Assembly: GCA_963921425.1 (NCBI GenBank)
Contig: OY992833.1
Location: 31,730,698 to 31,794,697 of the forward strand
Length of the DNA stretch: 64,000 nt
Reading direction: 5' to 3'
Origin: Dryas octopetala
Taxonomy: Eukaryota; Streptophyta; Magnoliopsida; Rosales; Rosaceae
Every line of letters begins with the position of its first letter. Position 1 is the stretch's first letter. The position numbers and the translations under genes were made by a program. Positions 61,638 to 64,000 of this stretch are shown here, piece by piece. The notes under the pieces are model-generated. The model searched no databases, was not told the origin of the DNA, and was given only the letters and a program-made list of their open reading frames with translations.

Positions 61638-63799
61638 TTTCAGCCTCCTAAAACCTACAAACATGCATCAGAAACAAGCACCCACCAAGCCTGAGAAGAC
61701 GCATGGCAAAAAAAAAAATGCCCATCCTAAACAAAAAAATCAAAAATCAAAAGGTCATCTTCCTGTTTGCCCCATTCGTTGCTTAGTAAAGCAAACAGAT
61801 AAGTTCTAAAAAATTATAAAAAAAATGAAGTTGACATTTATTTTGTTAAAAAATGAAATGAAGGAGTTACCTCGTATTAGGCTCAACGAGTGGCGGCATT
61901 TTGTCTCTTAGTATCCTGAACAATAAGGGGAAAATCCAAAATTCAGAAAGTTAAAAATTTTCATTCCTTTTCCCGCATTTTCTGAACTACCAAAACAAAG
62001 CAAAACCCTTAAATCTCTTTTCTCAAAAAAATTTCGACCCCAAGTTGTAAAATCCAACACAAGAGTGTGCCGGCCTGACTCTACGACCCAAACCCCCACA
62101 TCCCTCGACCGTGGAACCGGCATTTACAAGCAGATAATCGACGAATGAAAATTTGGAAACCCTTAAAATCGAACAGATTTATGAGTTTGTGAGGTGGGAT
62201 TTGATTTTCAAGAAACTTTCATAGCCGTTGGAACCCAATACTAAAAAAACAAGATCTGATTTTTATTTCCCTTTTGAGTTATTTTGGGTAAAATACTAAA
62301 ATGATATCTGGGTATTAAAGAAGAAGACAAAATAGCTTGAAAAATGAAGATGAAAAAAAAAAAAAACATAAATAATGATAAAGAGACGGAGGAACAGAGG
62401 AGAGGCACCTGGTGGTAATCGGAGTGGCCTGTCGCTGCTGGCGCTGCTTATTTTCGTTTGTTTTGTTTCTTCTGTGTATGCGTGTCGTAAGGCATTAGGA
62501 GCTTGTGGTCTCCAGTCTCCTGAATTGACGAAAATAAAATCAAAATTTTTAATTTCGTCCAAAACAGCTTTTTCTAGATGCTGTTTCAAATAACTTGAAT
62601 ATATTCACTGTTCTTTCAATTATTTTGACATGCACCCCCAACGACCAAATTTCAATGGAAATTTGGATGAATTTTAAATTTGATAAAAATTATTATCAAA
62701 TATAAAAATTTTGAATAAAATTTTTATCATAAATTTATTTAACATATTATCTATTACATTATAAATAATATTAAAAAATTAAATTATATAGTAAGTTTCA
62801 TGTGATATAAGATAAATATAATTAGCGCTGGTGACAAATACTGTCAAATAAAAATTAATATAATGAATAAATAAAATTGGTATATTCTTTATATTCTATA
62901 ATCTATACACTAAATCCTAATACTAAATACTATATACTCTATATACTCTAATATTTTTATACTCTATAATCTATACACTAAACTCTATATACTCTATAAT
63001 CTATATTCTATATTCTTTAAGTTATGGTATAAAATATTAGGGTTTAGACCCTTTAGGATATTTTTCATATAAAATGTATTAGGATTTAAAATTTTAAAAA
63101 CAATTAAACAAAAATCCGAAATCTTTTTTTTTCTTTCTAATTGCCCAAAGGTCCCCAAACTTTTTTTTTTTTTTTTTTTTCTTTCCTTCATTTTCCTTTC
63201 GTGACTATCTCTTCATCCCTTTCATTTCTTAGTTCCTGGCAGAGAATAATACCTTTGCTTTTAGCCTTTTATATCCCGTGACTATCTCTTCCTACAAAGA
63301 AAAATACATTGGCTTTTATAGCCAAGAAATTTTCTCTCCGTCTCTCTCTCTTCCCTCCCCCTCCCCCCCCCCCTGATCTCTTCCAAAGTTCCTCCTTCTC
63401 TTCCTCAGTTCCTCAGTCCTCCTCTTCCATTATCCCTTCCTCTGTCTCCTCTCCTTCCCCTGATCTCTTCTTCTTCTCTTGGGCCGCCCAAATCTGGTTG
63501 GATTCGGTGGTCCAGTCACACACCAGAAAAGAGAAGACTTATGTGAGTGAAATTTCGATAATTTCAGCAAAATATTACAAAAAAGTGACGAACTCGTGTC
63601 AAAATTTTCATATCCCCCAAAAAAAACGAAATTAACTCCTTGCTTACCTCTTTGCCTTTCTCCTCCTACTTCCTTTTCTTTCTTTTTTTTAAATATACGA
63701 GACAATAAAAATACATACGTGTATTATTCGGACAATTTACTCTAAAGGTATGGTGAAAATTCAGCTTTAATTTTTTTTTCAATTTAAAATTTTAATATT
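61638..63799. other. Upstream flank of the kinase pseudogene and AT-rich terminal region
   Basis: 61,638-62,600 probably corresponds to the 5'UTR and promoter of the kinase pseudogene (an acceptor-like TTTGTAG lies 20 bp before its ATG). From 62,640 to 63,170 the DNA is very AT-rich with a short tandem repeat at 62880-63020. From 63,330 to 63,500 there is a C/T-rich tract. No gene is supported on either strand. Confidence 0.5.
62880..63020. repeat. AT-rich minisatellite
   Basis: Irregular repeats of TCTATAATCTATACACTAAA and CTATATACTCTATA units, at least two long copies (62,896 and 62,963) with shorter ones between. Non-coding. Confidence 0.75.
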
Positions 63800-63999
63800 N
63801 NNNNNNNNNNNNNNNNNNNNNNNNNNNNNNNNNNNNNNNNNNNNNNNNNNNNNNNNNNNNNNNNNNNNNNNNNNNNNNNNNNNNNNNNNNNNNNNNNNNN
63901 NNNNNNNNNNNNNNNNNNNNNNNNNNNNNNNNNNNNNNNNNNNNNNNNNNNNNNNNNNNNNNNNNNNNNNNNNNNNNNNNNNNNNNNNNNNNNNNNNNN
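63800..63999. other. Assembly gap (200 N)
   Basis: Exactly 200 N, followed by a single C at the window end. Same length as the other gap, so probably a placeholder. Confidence 0.95.
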
Positions 64000-64000
64000 C

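Noticed and set aside
62296..62589. 97-codon minus-strand frame before the kinase pseudogene
   Set aside because: Ends in a low-complexity Phe-rich run and resembles no protein; more likely 5'UTR or promoter DNA.

Overview
The window is nuclear DNA of a flowering plant, almost certainly a eudicot. It has many short GT-AG introns, AT-rich intergenic DNA, microsatellites and small inverted-repeat transposons. The protein families (remorin, TOM1, MIOX, PSKR1-type and PRK-type LRR receptor kinases, PP2-B F-box, plant LisH-DYRK kinase) are land-plant families. My impression is a woody rosid, possibly Rosaceae, but that rests on memory of similar proteins and is weak. There are two runs of exactly 200 N (26527-26726 and 63800-63999), which look like fixed-size scaffold gaps.

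Layout. 1-3952 (-): a remorin, its 3' end cut by the window edge. 6596-12048 (+): a TOM1/TOM3-type seven-span membrane protein, 11 exons. 15290-17762 (+): myo-inositol oxygenase, 11 exons. 19602-23977 (+): an aldo-keto reductase, 3 exons. 26727-28566 (-): a phytosulfokine-receptor-1-like ectodomain broken by an internal deletion and frameshift, running into a scaffold gap. 29121-30488: a nested transposon complex whose inner hAT-like element carries a dead PP2-B F-box gene. 31658-32718: an array of palindromic elements. 32719-37701: gene-poor. 37702-43367 (+): a glutaredoxin-DEP-DUF547 protein with a 1,000-bp Mutator-like element in its first intron. 43821-44486: a GC-rich 666-bp Mutator-like element. 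44802-47039 (+): a TIPIN/Swi3 replication-fork protein with a zinc knuckle. 50320-54350 (+): an LRR receptor-like pseudokinase. 55699-59301: two inverted copies, about 1.65 kb each, of an unrecognised acidic coiled-coil gene. 59304-61637 (-): a decayed 5' half of a plant DYRK kinase gene.

The intact genes do not form a pathway or operon; each is an ordinary single plant gene. All exon junctions below were read by hand: each keeps frame, uses GT-AG, and gives a family-like protein. The unusual content is structural. There are at least seven inverted-repeat transposons, three with target-site duplications readable to the base and a fourth with an approximate one. There is one gene fragment captured inside a hAT-like element. 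There is also one large inverted gene duplication whose spacer holds a reversed piece of the neighbouring kinase pseudogene; transcription across it would give a long hairpin RNA. No tRNA, rRNA, CRISPR or prokaryotic feature was found.
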